From assembly GCA_037447655.1 (NCBI GenBank), contig JBBHKE010003008.1, positions 55,001 to 118,800 on the forward strand: a stretch of DNA of 63,800 nt, written 5' to 3'. The stretch's first letter is position 1; the number at the start of each line of letters is the position of its first letter. Position numbers and translations under genes: made by a program. Origin of the DNA: Zygnema cylindricum. Taxonomy: Eukaryota; Streptophyta; Zygnematophyceae; Zygnematales; Zygnemataceae. The notes beneath the pieces are model-generated. The model did not search any database. It saw only the letters and a list, made by a program, of their open reading frames with translations, and was not told the DNA's origin. This document shows positions 1-10,551 of the stretch, piece by piece.

Positions 1-61
1 TGCCGGTCCTCTTAAAAATGTCGGCGTTGTTGTCTCCGATGATGACATCATTTCAGCCATC

Positions 62-346
62 TTGGGTGGTCTTCCACCGTCATATTCGACCTTCATACCA
101 TCTATCGACAACTCATCTACATCAATCACCATCCCATCTCTGACGACCGATTTACTTCACGAGGAGACTAAATACAATTTTTCCCCAACTCCTCGTGTAG
201 CTCAGGCTATTTTTCCTCCAACCAATCGAAGTTCCAAAAATTCTACCTGTCGCTACTGTCGTGCACCGGATCACTCCATTGACGTCTGCCCGGTACTCAA
301 AAGAAAAAATGATCGTCAAGGGAATTATGGACGAAAGCCTGGATGA
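62..346 (+). pseudogene. Gag C-terminal part with zinc knuckle (element Z)
   Basis: Encodes the end of a copia capsid protein. The stretch DIISAILGGLPPSYS is nearly the same as in element A. It is followed by a CCHC knuckle (C-X2-C-X4-H-X4-C, CRYCRAPDHSIDVC) that binds RNA during packaging. The start lies before the window. Confidence 0.85.
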
Positions 347-1285
347 GGACAAAATCTTGGCCGAAATCCTTACTCCGGTCAGACATCAACTGCTAAGGCG
401 ATTTTTCCAACCGCCAACGATTCTTTTTTACCATCAAATCCTTTTGTCTAACCCATGATACCCGGTCACCAAAATCTCCCGGAACCCTCCCCATTTACTC
501 GCAGTCCGTACCGTTAGTACACCAATAGTCCGCTTTCTCCAAATCCGAATCTAACAATGGATCCTTCCAATCGGTACGTATCGCCTTCATTCGAATTTGG
601 CTACGCTTTGACTACGACTTCTCTAATCGATTTTTCTAAATCGATCGATTCTTGGATTGTCCATTTCGAAGCCTCCCACCATCTATCTTCTTGATCCGAC
701 TGGTTTACCACCATTGCTCCTCTCTGTCCTCCAATGACGATACTGCTTAGAAACAACACGACCCTCAGTGCAACACACTTTGGACAAATCAGCACGCCAA
801 AAGACCATTCAACCGGTTTTTCCATTACACTTTCTCATGTGCTTCTTGTCCTTAGCCTTAAGAAAAACCTCTTCTCCCTTGGTGCCACTCTTCATCAAGG
901 CGCCACAGCTGTCTTCTCCCAAACCAACGTCAAATTTTTCTCCACTACTAATCGTTCCGTTGGTGATTGTACAGTCGAATTTGGAACCAAAATTGGTCCA
1001 ATCTACATTCTCCGTTATTTTTCCACCATCTGATTTGCCAACATCGCCACATCTCTTGCCATTTACACTCTATCCAAATGGCATATTCGATATGGACACC
1101 TGTCCCAATCCGGCCTACACCAACTTAGTAAAGGTCTTGTCATCGGCTTAGAACCATTCACTGACAAACAACTAGTCTTTTGTTTTGGGTGCGTTGAAGG
1201 CAAACTTGCCAGGCCGTCATTTCCCTCCAGCATTTCCAAAACCTCCAATCCACTCCAATTAATCCACTCTGACCTCTATTGTCCA

Positions 1286-1759
1286 ATGTCCACTCTCAGA
1301 CCCACCGGTGCACTTTACTTCATCACCTTCATCGACGACAAACCTCGCTACTCCTTTCTTTATCCCATACGAAAAAAAATTGACACATTTCAAAGATTTA
1401 AGGAATATAAAGTCCTTGTTGAAAACTTACAGTGCAGTAGAATTCAAACCCTCCGAACAGATAATGGCGGCGAATACTTCTCCAATGAATTCTCCCCCTT
1501 CTTTACAACACACGGCATCACTCACCAGTCCACGACCGCCAACACCCCTCAACAAAATGATTTTTCAGAGAGGTACAACCATACCCTCCTCAACATGGCT
1601 CGTTCGATGTTACATTTTTCCACCCTGCCCACCATATTTTGGGCAAATTCTATCTCCACGGCGAATTATATTCGCAATCGCTGTTCGACCTCCGCGTTAC
1701 CTGTTGTTACCCTATATGAGGCCTGGACCGGCACCAAACCGGACGTATTGCACCTTTGA
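1286..1759 (+). pseudogene. Copia integrase core fragment (element Z)
   Basis: Retroviral-type integrase core. Visible are FIDDKPRYSFLYP, the LRTDNGGEYFS block with the second catalytic Asp, and NTPQQNDFSERYNH with the catalytic Glu region, followed by the copia ARSMLHFSTLPTIFWA block. The frame breaks near 1760, and the following region (1790-2068) continues in another frame. The upstream zinc-binding part (around 1100-1285) is also out of frame. Confidence 0.85.
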
Positions 1760-1894
1760 ATATTCGGCTGCGATGCGTAGATAAAAGACTTGGCGCCTAC
1801 AAGCAAATGGCATAGCCGCGCCAAACACGACGTCCTAGTCGGCTACACCATGGAATCCAAAGCTTACCGAATGTGGGTAACAAAGGAGCGCCAG

Positions 1895-2126
1895 GTCGTC
1901 CTCAGCAGAGACGTTGTCTTCAATGAAATGCCCCTTATCAAAAAATCTATGACTCTATGCGTATTTCTCAACCTTCGTAATTTGTCTCATCCTCCGAGAC
2001 ATCTTCTCTTGTCGTCCTCAGCAGAGACGTTGTCTTCAATGAAATGCCCCTTATCGAAAAATCTATGACTCTATGCGTATTTCTCAAACTTCGTAATCTG
2101 TCTCATCCTCCGAGACATCTTCTCTT
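1895..2126 (+). repeat. 116-bp tandem duplication inside element Z
   Basis: Two adjacent copies (1895-2010 and 2011-2126), both starting GTCGTCCTCAGCAGAGACG and differing at only a few bases. The duplication lies in the integrase to reverse-transcriptase linker and is absent from element A, so it arose in this copy. Confidence 0.9.
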
Positions 2127-2394
2127 GAATCTACTGATCCACTCTCTGTCATCCTTCCTTTGATCAGTTCTACTCCCTCCACTCCCACCTCTAACATCCT
2201 TTCGTTACCTTCCTCCACACTAACCTGGACATTATCCGCATTGCTTCCCCTATCCACACCATTAACCCTCACTTGAACAATACCTGATCCCTTCTCTCTT
2301 TCTCCCATTTCCCCCAAAAACCCTCTATACCAAATTCCTCCATCTGTCCGTGCCCCTCACAGAAGTGAATGACTTCCGGCGCAGATTTTAAGTC

Positions 2395-2715
2395 ATGGAA
2401 CGGCAAATTCTGCCACCATTGCTGTTCCTCTTACCTTCATTGCTTCCATGTCCAGTCCTCAAGCTACCAAATGGAAAGCCGCCACTAATTCCGAATTCGC
2501 ATCTCTCAAACAAAACGACACTTGGGAACTTACCTCATTGCCCCCCAGGTAGAAAAGTAATCGGATCGAAAGGGGTCTTTCGAATTAAAGCAAAATCAGA
2601 CGGAACTCTTCACTGATTTAAAGCTTGTTTTGTGGCTAAGGGATGTCTTCAAAAAGAGGGCGTCGACTTCATGGAGACTTATGCCCCTGTTGCCAAATTC
2701 ACCTCTATTCGGGTT
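2395..2715 (+). pseudogene. Reverse transcriptase N-terminal fragment (element Z)
   Basis: Copia reverse transcriptase start. The words NDTWELT, VFRIKAKSDGTLH, FVAKGCLQKEGVDFMETYAPVAKF and TSIR match element A block for block. At least one in-frame stop follows SDGTLH. The palm domain with the YVDD box is lost because element B begins at 2716. Confidence 0.8.
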
Positions 2716-3781
2716 TGTAGAAATCGATGGTTATTTTTATTATTTTCTAGGTCTAAATTGGAATATCGAAAGAAGCCGACCAAGTCTGCCTCTAACTTCT
2801 CTCTCCAACTCCCACACTTGTTGCAGTCACTGAGAAGTTGGAGAGGAAGGTAGAGCCATGGCTACCTAGGCTATCCAGAGGTTTACGAGAAATAGATTAG
2901 TCAATTTACAGATAGGTAGGTTTATTTTCTAAAAAGTGTATGTCGACAACAGGATTTGATCCTGGTAACTGCCGACCGTCAAAACGCGAATAGCCGATAG
3001 CCTTAACCATTAAGTCTAAAAGTTACGATACATAGTATAGGGCTTGATATTTATTTAAATGTTAACACGTAGGAAAATTCATTTAACGGCGGATGTTTAC
3101 GGTTACATAGATCACGTTATGTAAAGGTACGGATTTCGGTATGGACAAGAAACAAGTACCGCGCATTTTTTTCCTTTTACGAAACAAATACCGCACAAGC
3201 ATTTATGACGGCCGAGATTGAAATTTGCATTCAATCGGACGGCCGAAAAAAAAGTCGAGATCGCGGAAGAGATTCCTGGCGGTTTGTGGTGATCGCCACA
3301 TCGGATGAGACGTGGCACGATTACGTTGGATCGCGGCATCTGCGAGAATTACGGGACCGAATTCGAATATGACATGTGTCGACATTTAGGCCATGTCGTA
3401 CAAATTTAGTACATAAAGTACACCGGCAGCTGTACTTTTATGTACGGCAGTGTAATATGATTGGTGCCGTACACTAATAGATAGAGTTTTAGAGAGAGAT
3501 AAGACTTACAAAAAATGGTAGATAAGACCTTCTCTCCCAGGGAGCTTCTATACAAAAGGTCAACTTTGACCCTCCATAACTTACTGCTCAGTGGAGAAAA
3601 TTCAGAGATTCTTTTTGCTATCGACTCAGGGGAGTCTTCCCTTCACAGGGGTGAAGGTGGTCAGTGCTTTTATTTGCCAGGGTGGCTGTTATTTGTGCTG
3701 AAAAACAAAGGGGTCAGGGTTATCCTAGAGGCTTTTTGCAAGCTGTCCTTTCTGAGGACCTATGGAGGTCTCAGAGTTCCA
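2716..3781 (+). repeat. 5' LTR of copia element B
   Basis: Begins TGTAGAAATCGATGG and ends TTCCA just before the primer site. It aligns along its length with the reverse complement of 6963-8006 (LTR of element D); for example, both have TATTTTCTAGGTCT near the start and the AGAGCCATGGCTACCTA block. A TATA-like CTATACAAAA lies at 3548-3557. The last 20 bp are already coding (gag ATG at 3762). Confidence 0.85.
2945..3017 (-). other. tRNA-like segment inside LTR B, antisense to the element
   Basis: On the minus strand the word ATGGTTAAGGC, typical of the end of a tRNA D-arm (A-box region), is followed after 37 nt by GGATCAAATCC (2952-2962), a 10/11 match to the B-box consensus GGTTCRANYCC. The spacing fits a class II (Ser/Leu-type) tRNA with a long variable arm. 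The same arrangement recurs in LTRs C and D. I could not draw a complete acceptor stem. Confidence 0.5.
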
Positions 3782-4736
3782 CGTTATGGGCCCACCATCT
3801 AAGGTGCCCATATTCACTGGAGGTGGCTTCATATACTGGGAAAGTATGATGACAGGAGCTCTATGTGAGAAAAGGTTTTGGGGAATAGTGAGTGGACGGG
3901 TGAGGCGTCCATCCAGTCTAAGGATACCTCTAGGGTTTACAGGAGGCAGATTCACTAAAGATGCAGATCCAACTTCAACAGAGGAGACAAAGGAAGGAGA
4001 GGTGGTGGACAAAGGAGAGGAGAAGGAGACGACCACACTAATAACAACTGGTTCGGCATTCATGCCACCTATTTCGAGGAATAAGGAGAATGATACTGAT
4101 ACCTGGGACTTGAACAATATGGCGGCAAAGCACTTTATCCTCCGCCACCTTACTCAAGTACTTGCATGTCCTCATTTGCAGGTAGAAAGGGCATCCGATC
4201 TTTGGATGGCTCTCATAGAGATGTACCGAAGTGGTATGATTCAGCAACAACAGTTGGCTGATCAAAAAGTTAAAGAGTACCTATACAAAGGGGGGAAGAT
4301 GTTCGATTTTTGCAATGAGCTTGCAACACTTTTCATGGAGCTAGAGAGTGTTGGAAAAGATTTTAGTGAAAAAGAAAAGGCTAACTGTCTACTGATGAAG
4401 TTACCCGATGAGTTCGAGAACATAATGAACCGTGTACAGGACTTGCGAGACTCAAGGTGGATATGGAACTCAGTGGTAGGAATGATTCACGTTCGGGAGA
4501 ATAAAATTGAGATCCCAAGGGGAGGAAAGAGTGGGCAAGCCTTGGCAGCTGCGACCGACTGGAGGAACAAGGATTCCCGGAGACGGGTCGGAAATTACGG
4601 AGGGGGGGAGCAGAAAAATCAGACTGATGAGTTCGGACCAAGGGCTCCCAAGGGTTTATGTCATTTCTGTAAGAAACCAGGGCACTATATGGCGGAGTGC
4701 ACTAAACTAATCAAGCTTTGGTTAAAGGATGGGTAG
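3762..4736 (+). pseudogene. Copia gag polyprotein (element B), nearly intact, ended by one TAG
   Basis: 324 codons. The ATG at 3762 lies in the LTR and the frame runs through the primer site, giving MEVSEFHVMGPPSKVPIF. Capsid motifs follow, including FIYWESMM, WGIVSGRVRRPS and YKGGKMFDFCNELATLFMEL, then a CCHC knuckle (CHFCKKPGHYMAEC) near residues 300-315. The frame stops at a TAG (4734-4736), and 4773 onward continues in the same frame into protease. That could be a nonsense mutation or a readthrough stop. An ATG inside the primer site (3786) is an alternative start. Confidence 0.8.
3782..3796 (+). promoter_or_regulatory. Primer binding site of element B (initiator tRNA half-molecule type)
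   Basis: CGTTATGGGCCCACC follows the LTR end directly. Apart from the first base it is complementary to the anticodon stem-loop of a plant-type initiator tRNA. Drosophila copia is known to prime from the 5' half of initiator tRNA with a near-identical site. The ATG inside the site pairs with the CAU anticodon. Confidence 0.75.
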
Positions 4737-4772
4737 ACCGGTGGAACCCCGAGAGGAAAGAAAAAGGCCCTT

Positions 4773-5212
4773 ATGACACAAGATCATGAGGTGGAATCCG
4801 AAGATGAGGACAATGACCTCCTGTTGGATGAGGAGTTGGAAGCAACAAACGAGGTAGAAATTCCACGAAAGCAGAAATGTGCTTTCGGTGGATTGAAAGG
4901 TGAAGCAAGCTGGATTGTAGATTCAGGTGCCTCCATGCACATGTGCAAGGATAAACACCTGTTCACTAAGATAAGAAAGATTCCCACCGTAGAGATAGAG
5001 TACGGGGATGGGAGGATAATCACTACTACTCTTGTGAATCAGTAGATCTGAAAGTGTTGGTAGAAGGAAAGATATCCATAATTACATTCTCTAATGTATT
5101 GTTTATTCCGGAGCTAAACAAAAACCTCATCTCTATGTTTATATTAGATGATAAGGGTTTTGATACTAGCACTAGGAAAGGAGTCTTTACTGCTAGTTTT
5201 GAGGAGGAAGTT
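4773..5212 (+). pseudogene. Copia protease fragment (element B)
   Basis: Same frame as gag. An acidic linker (ESEDEDNDLLLDEELE) precedes the aspartic protease motif WIVDSGASMHMC, whose DSGA is the active-site signature. A stop falls at 5043-5045, after which matching sequence (FSNVLFIPELNKNLIS) continues in another frame. It ends at the start of LTR C near 5213, so integrase, reverse transcriptase and RNase H are missing. Confidence 0.8.
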
Positions 5213-5370
5213 TGTTGAAAAGAGAGGTATTTTGTAGTCTTTCTTGTGGACTTACTGCAGCCCTCATACTTGTCGTAGTCACTGAGGACTTGCAGACAGC
5301 CATGGCTGCCTGCTGCATCTAAAGGAGACAGGCAGATCATTCGGTATAGTTTTTCTGCAAAATATAACTG

Positions 5371-5443
5371 CCCCTTGTGGGACTTGATCCAGTGACCTCT
5401 GGATGATCACCGTACAGACTAGCCGCGTGCCTTATCCGGTAAG
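5371..5443 (-). other. tRNA-like segment inside LTR C, antisense to the element
   Basis: On the minus strand CCGGATAAGGC (5429-5439) is followed after 38 nt by GGATCAAGTCC (5380-5390). This is the same A-box-like and B-box-like pair, at the same spacing and orientation, as in LTRs B and D, although the surrounding sequence has diverged. The B box is a 10/11 match to the consensus. Confidence 0.5.
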
Positions 5444-5951
5444 TTTTGAAGAAATCGATAAATGAATATGGCGCGATATTTATTTAAAGCTATACCGCGC
5501 CGGACATTTCATTTAACTAATTACGGGACGATTTATGCATGGAAATATACCGGTCCGCACGAAATCGGGACCGCACGAAATATACGAATTAACATTTAAT
5601 TTTTCGACCGACGAAATCAAATGTTTAGATCTGATCGAACGGCTCACAATGGAGCCGGAATGCCGGAATAGTCGTTTGACGGTTTATGGACCAGATGTCG
5701 GTGGATGACACGTGGTAACATATGGTTGGGTAGCGGATATCACGGGAGGAGCAACTACGGCTCCGGAACTGACACGCGTTAGCGGAACGACCATGCCGTA
5801 CTATGGCCGTACAAGAAGTACAGCGGTACCTATACCTTCTTGTACTTTACAGTCTTATGATTGGTCGAAGTACCTTAGTAGTAGGCTTAGAGAGGTAGCT
5901 TAGGACTTAGAATATTTTTGGTTTTCCAGCCTTTCTCCCAGAGTGCACTTG

Positions 5952-5959
5952 TATTTATA
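5952..5959 (+). promoter_or_regulatory. TATA box of LTR C
   Basis: TATTTATA in the second half of the LTR, at the place where a copia U3/R border is expected. LTR B has the weaker CTATACAAAA at the aligned position and LTR D has CTGTACAAAA. Confidence 0.45.
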
Positions 5960-6163
5960 GACCAACTTTGGTCAGCCATAACTTAATGCTCAGGTGAGCA
6001 AATTCAGTGATTCTTTTTGCTGCGCACTCAGGGGAGTCCAGGCTACACAGGGGTGTTTTTAGTCAGAGATTTTGCGTCCCAGGGTGGGACTTATTCATTG
6101 TCAAAGTCAAAAGTGCATATACTATCCTAGAGGCTTCACATAAGCTGGACATTCTGTGTACCA

Positions 6164-6962
6164 ATGGAGGTCACAAAATTACAGGTTATGGGCCCACCCT
6201 CTAGGGTGCCCATTTTCAATGGAACAGGGTTTATTTATTGGGAAACTATGATGAGGGGTGCATTGTTTGAAAAAAGGCTTTGGGGCATTGTGAGTGGTCG
6301 TGTGCGACGGCCATCTGCAAAATTGGGAGTTCCACCAGGGTTTGGAGGATCTCGGTTCACAGGGGGATCTACGGGGGCAGAGGAGGTAGAGGATGTTTGA
6401 GAAAGCATCGTGTCGGACATAGGGAAAGAGAAGGGGAAGGAGAAACTCACACCGATGCCTACTGGATCGGTTCCAATAGTAGATGTTCACAAAACCGAGG
6501 CTAATGATAGTGAAATCTGAGATTTCAACAAGATGGTGGCGACTCATTTTATTCTCGGGCGTCTCACCCAGACTGTGGCTACACCTCATCTTCATGTTGA
6601 CAAGGCAAACGAGTTGTGGGAGGCTCTTGTCAACATTTACAAGAGTGGTACGATTTAGCAGCAGAAGCTGGCTGATCAGAAGGTACAAGCATATGTATAC
6701 AAAGGGGGAAAGATGTTAGATTTTTGTAATGACTTGGCAGGGTTATTTATGGAGTTGGAGAGTGTAGAGAAAAGGGAGACCGAGAAAGAGAAGGTGAATA
6801 CTTTGTTAATGAAACTCTCAGATGATTATGAAAACATTGTTAACAAGGTTCAGGACTTGCCAGATCATTGATGGATCTGGGACACCGTTGTGGGAATGAT
6901 TTTGGTTCCGGAAAGCACAATTGAGATTCGGAGAGGGGGAAAGAGTGTTCAAGCATTGGCTG
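6164..6962 (+). pseudogene. Copia gag fragment (element C)
   Basis: Starts at the LTR ATG (6164): MEVTKLQVMGPPSRVPIF, then FIYWETMM and WGIVSGRVRRPS, as in element B. Stops at 6400 and near 6512 break the frame. Capsid motifs resume (FNKMVATHFILGRLTQ, YKGGKMLDFCNDLAGLFMEL). The zinc knuckle is not reached before the junction with LTR D. Confidence 0.8.
6184..6198 (+). promoter_or_regulatory. Primer binding site of element C (initiator tRNA half-molecule type)
   Basis: GGTTATGGGCCCACC, 15 nt directly after the LTR. As I recall the plant initiator tRNA anticodon arm, it is a full-length complement. This is the best preserved of the copia primer sites here and, like the others, lies inside the gag reading frame. 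Confidence 0.8.
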
Positions 6963-8006
6963 TGAAACTCTAAGACCTCCATAAGTCCTCAGAGTGGACA
7001 GCTTCCAAGAAGCCTCTAGGATAACCTTGACCCCTTTGTGTTTCAGCAAAAAATAACTGCCACCCTGGCAGACAAAAACTCTGACCAACTTCACTCCTGT
7101 GAAGAGAAGACTCCCTTGAGTCGATAGCAAAAAGAATTTCTAAATTTGCTTCCCTGAGCAGTAAGTTATGGAGGGTCAAAGTTGACCTTTTGTACAGAAG
7201 CTCTCTGGGAGAGAGGGTCCTATCTTCTAATTTTTCTAAGTCCTATCTCTCTCACAGACTCTATCTACTGATGTACGGAGCCAATCAGATTTGAGTTTCG
7301 TACACAAAAGTACAGTTGCCGGTGTACTTTATGTACGGCCATTGTACGACATGGCCTAAATGTCGACACGTGGTATGTCCGGATTCGCTCCCTTAATCCT
7401 CGGAGATGCCGCGATCCAATGTCATTTCGCCACGTGTCATCCGATGTGGCGATGACCACAAACCGCTGAAATCTCAACTTTAATTCCGGCCGTTCAATTA
7501 AATTCATATTTAATCGAAGCCGTAATAAATACATGCGCGATATTCGTTTCACTAAAGAATTAAATGCGCGGTATTCGTTTCTTATCCGTACCAGAATCCT
7601 TACTTTTACATTTACTGGATATATGTCTCCCGTAAACAGTTAAAGTAAAATGAACTATCCTATGTATAAATGTTTAACTAATTATCAAACCACATAGTAC
7701 ATAACACTACTCCTCGACTTAACGGCTAAGGCTACCGACTACCGGTTGACTGCCGGCCGGTAGGTACCAGGATCAAATCCTATGGCCGGCACATATCTTT
7801 TAGTAAATTAAACCACTAACTAAAATATATATTCCCGTAAACCTTTGGATAGCTTAGGTAGCCATGGCTCTAGCTCCCTCTCCAATTTCTCAATGACTGC
7901 GACAAGTTTGAGAGTCGGAGAGAGAAGTTAGAGGTAGACTGCCTCGGCTTCTTTCTTATTTCTATTCAGACCTAGAAAATACTTTAAAAGACCAATAATT
8001 TTTACA
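6963..8006 (-). repeat. 3' LTR of copia element D
   Basis: On the minus strand it starts TGTAAAAATTATTGG right after the polypurine tract (8006) and ends GAGTTTCA (6963). It is collinear with LTR B at 2716-3781. Confidence 0.85.
7712..7790 (+). other. tRNA-like segment inside LTR D, antisense to the element
   Basis: ACGGCTAAGGC (7722-7732) is followed after 37 nt by GGATCAAATCC (7770-7780). Between them CTACCGG and CCGGTAG can pair as a 7-bp stem. The element runs on the minus strand, so this lies antisense to it, as in LTRs B and C. Confidence 0.5.
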
Positions 8007-8019
8007 CTCCCTTTATTTT
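8007..8019 (-). other. Polypurine tract of element D
   Basis: AAAATAAAGGGAG on the minus strand, between the RNase H stop codon (8020) and the LTR start. This is the usual plus-strand primer of LTR elements. Confidence 0.65.
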
Positions 8020-10420
8020 CTAGTCAATCTTTAATTTCAGACCACACTTTTCCCTGCAGAAAATTAGCTTAGGGGAAGGCACATGTTTGGTCATCATATC
8101 TGCTACCATCTCACTATCTGGTTGGTACTCTAAACTGATTATTTTGTATTCTACTTTCTCTCTAACAAAGCTGAGTCTAATGTCCATGTGTTTAGCTTTA
8201 AAATGATGTTTAGGATTGGCAGAAATAGCGATTGCTGCCTGATTATCACAAAAAAAATTCTGCACACCACTCTTAAGGTGACCAATCTCACCAAGCAAAG
8301 ACTTGACCCACATCAATTCTTTTACAGCAGAGCAAGAGGCCATATACTCAGCCTCCATGGTGGACTGAGCAATAACCTTTTGTTGTTTGCTACTCCAAGA
8401 GCAAGCCCCATCACTCACATATAATACATATCCAGAAGTGCATCTCCTCATCGGAGCATCACCATAACTGGAATCACTCCAAGTAGTGATGTCTGTATTC
8501 TCCCCACCCAAATGCAACCATAGATCCCTAGTTCCTATCAAGTATCTAAGGACTCTCTTAGCTGCCTCTTAATCCCTCTTAGTGGGAGCATTTAGACTTC
8601 TGCTCAGCACTCCTACAGCTGCAGCTAAATCCGGCCGGGTACAATTCATAAAATAGATTAGACTTCCCACTACTTGTCTGTAAGAAATAGTCTGCATGAA
8701 CTTCTGTTCTTCAGGAGATAATTCCTCGTCTAAGACTATGACTCCTTCTTCCTCACTCCCCTCACTTCCCTTCTTCAACTCCATTGGAGTTGTTCAACTA
8801 TTAGCTTTATCCATTTGAAATTTTTCAAGCATGTTCCCTATTGCTTCCTTTTGAGTTAATCTTATAATTTTTCTTTTTCGGTCTCTCTCTACTTGAATTC
8901 CCAAAATATATTTTGCTTCCCCCATATCCTTCATTTCAAATCTCCCCTTAAGATCAGTTTTCAGTTAATTAATTTTTTCCATTGATTTACTTAAGACAAG
9001 CAAATCATCAACATAAATTGCAATAAATATAAAACCTTCCTCATCTTCGAAAACATAGATTGAGTGATCTGAGCTGATCCGGATATATCCAAGACCGGTA
9101 AGAAACTCATCAAGCTTCTTATTCCACTGTCGAGGCGCCTGTTTCAAACCATAAAGAGATTAAATCAGCCATCATACCTTACTCTCCTCTCCTTCCTCCA
9201 CAAACCCTTCGGGTTGTCGCATGAAGATCTCCTCTTCGAATTCTCCATGCAAAAAGGCTCTTTTGATGTCCATCTGGTGCACTTCCATGTCTTCCGCTGT
9301 TGCCAGGTTAAGAAGTATGCGGACGGAGGGAAATTTGACCACCGGGGCAAAGGTTTCCTCGTAGTCAATTCCCTCCTTTTGTGTAAATCCCTTTGCCACT
9401 AGTCGGGCCTTGTAGCGCTCGATTGTGTTATCTGGGTTCAGTTTTAACTTGAAAACCCACTTACAACCGATTGGTTTTCGGTTAGGTGGACAATCCACCA
9501 GCTCCCAAGTATCGGCTGCCATAATTGAGGCCATCTCCTCATTGATGGCTCTCTTCCACCGGTTTCTTTCTGGACAAGTCATCGCCTCTCCATAAGTTTG
9601 AGGTTCATCTTGATGAGATAGTTTAGTTACCTTGTTATTAACCTGTTTTTCTTGCAGTCTTTTGCTACTTCTCCTCCCCCCCTTAAAATCTGAGGCCGGA
9701 ATAGATGGTTCTCGTGGATTCTTTCGAACAAACTCGGCTTCTCCCCTATCCCTTGATTCCAAATCAATTTCCACCACGTCTTCTACTTCGGGTAGAGTTG
9801 TCACTAGAGTTTCCACAGCCGAGTCCTTTTCGGTCTGATTTGTACCTGCAAGAATGTCATCTTCTCTATAACCTGGATAGTTAGGGTGCTCAAAGCCATC
9901 GGAATTTTCTGACTCAAATCTGATTTTTACTGACTTTGTATATTTGAAGGGATCCACAGACTTTCCTTTATCCATAACTACTAGATGCTTTACTAAGATT
10001 ATATCTTCCCTTTTTAGATCATAAACTCTATATCCTTTAACATCTTCATCATATCCTAATAAGTATCCCGGTTTTCCTTTAGGATCTAGCTTCCAATTGG
10101 ACCGATCAGTATCTAGACTGAACACTTGACTGCCGAAAACCTTTAAATGAGATAAGTCTGGTTTCCGGCCTGTCCATCTCTCATAAGGTGTTTGATCTTT
10201 TATAGCTGAAGTAAGAACTCTATTTTTGAGGTAATTAGCACAGTTCATTGCTTCTGCCCAAAACCTTTTTCCTATCTTTTTATCTGACAACATATATCTA
10301 GCACTATCACTTAGTGTTCTATTTAACCTTTCAGCTACCCCATTCTCTTCCGGATTTTGTGGAACTGTCTTTTGGTGTTGGACCCCATCTTCCCTCAGAA
10401 AATCCTCAAACTGGCTATAG
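8020..10420 (-). pseudogene. Copia pol (integrase end, reverse transcriptase, RNase H) of element D
   Basis: The integrase end is seen as ENGVAERLNRTL and the copia GKRFWAEAMNCANYLKNR block. Reverse transcriptase has VFKLKLNPDNTIERYKAR, FAPVVKFPSVR and the catalytic IAIYVDDLLVLS (about 9040). RNase H has STMEAEYMASCSAVKELMW and a C-terminal HMDIRLSFVREKVE. From about 10293 to the stop at 8020 all pieces share one frame, broken only by about five stop codons (for example two around 9150-9170 and one each near 8964, 8785 and 8568). Decay here is by point mutation rather than by indels. Confidence 0.85.
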
Positions 10421-10551
10421 CCCTACGGTGCGATAACATCGTTGCTGCGTTTCTTGGCCGCCTCCCCAATATAATTGCGATGGTTGCAACATTGCGATTC
10501 GCTCCTTAACCGCGGCCGTTGCGATTGCCCCTCCAGTGAAGTCGAGTGTCC

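Larger units (their letters stand above)
1..2715 (+). mobile_element. Copia element Z, 5' end outside window, 3' end cut by element B
   Basis: Remains of a Ty1/copia element of the same family as the complete copy at 39908-44951. Order is gag, protease region, integrase, reverse transcriptase, as expected for copia. The protein pieces lie in different frames with several stops, so it is dead. The sequence stops inside the fingers region of the reverse transcriptase at 2715, exactly where the LTR of element B begins (TGTAGAAAT at 2716). No LTR of its own is visible. Confidence 0.9.
2716..5212 (+). mobile_element. Copia element B: 5' LTR, gag and protease; 3' part lost
   Basis: A second copia family, with an LTR of about 1.07 kb. 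It has a 5' LTR (2716-3781), a half-tRNA primer site, gag and the start of protease. It is cut at about 5213, where the LTR of the related element C starts. It interrupts element Z. The pol remainder and 3' LTR are not seen further right, so either deletion followed nesting or the pieces lie outside the window. Confidence 0.85.
5213..6183 (+). repeat. 5' LTR of copia element C
   Basis: Runs from TGTTGAAAAGAG (start approximate to a few bases) to ATTACA, just before the primer site. It is alignable with LTRs B and D in blocks such as CATACTTGTCGTAGTCACTGAG, ATAACTTAATGCTCAG and ATCCTAGAGGCTT. A TATA box (TATTTATA) lies at 5952-5959, about 230 bp before the LTR end. Confidence 0.8.
5213..6962 (+). 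mobile_element. Copia element C: 5' LTR and gag; 3' part lost
   Basis: A relative of element B with a more diverged LTR. It has LTR 5213-6183, primer site 6184-6198 and a broken gag. It ends after the codons for GKSVQALA, where the 3' LTR of the opposite-strand element D begins (6963). It interrupts element B inside the protease region. Confidence 0.85.
6963..10420 (-). mobile_element. Copia element D, reverse orientation, 5' half missing
   Basis: Reading right to left: integrase C-terminal half, reverse transcriptase, RNase H, polypurine tract and a 1,044-bp 3' LTR. The LTR is the same family as in element B. The 5' LTR, gag and protease are missing; the sequence joins the gypsy element E at about 10420. 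Its LTR abuts element C head-on at 6962/6963. Confidence 0.85.
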
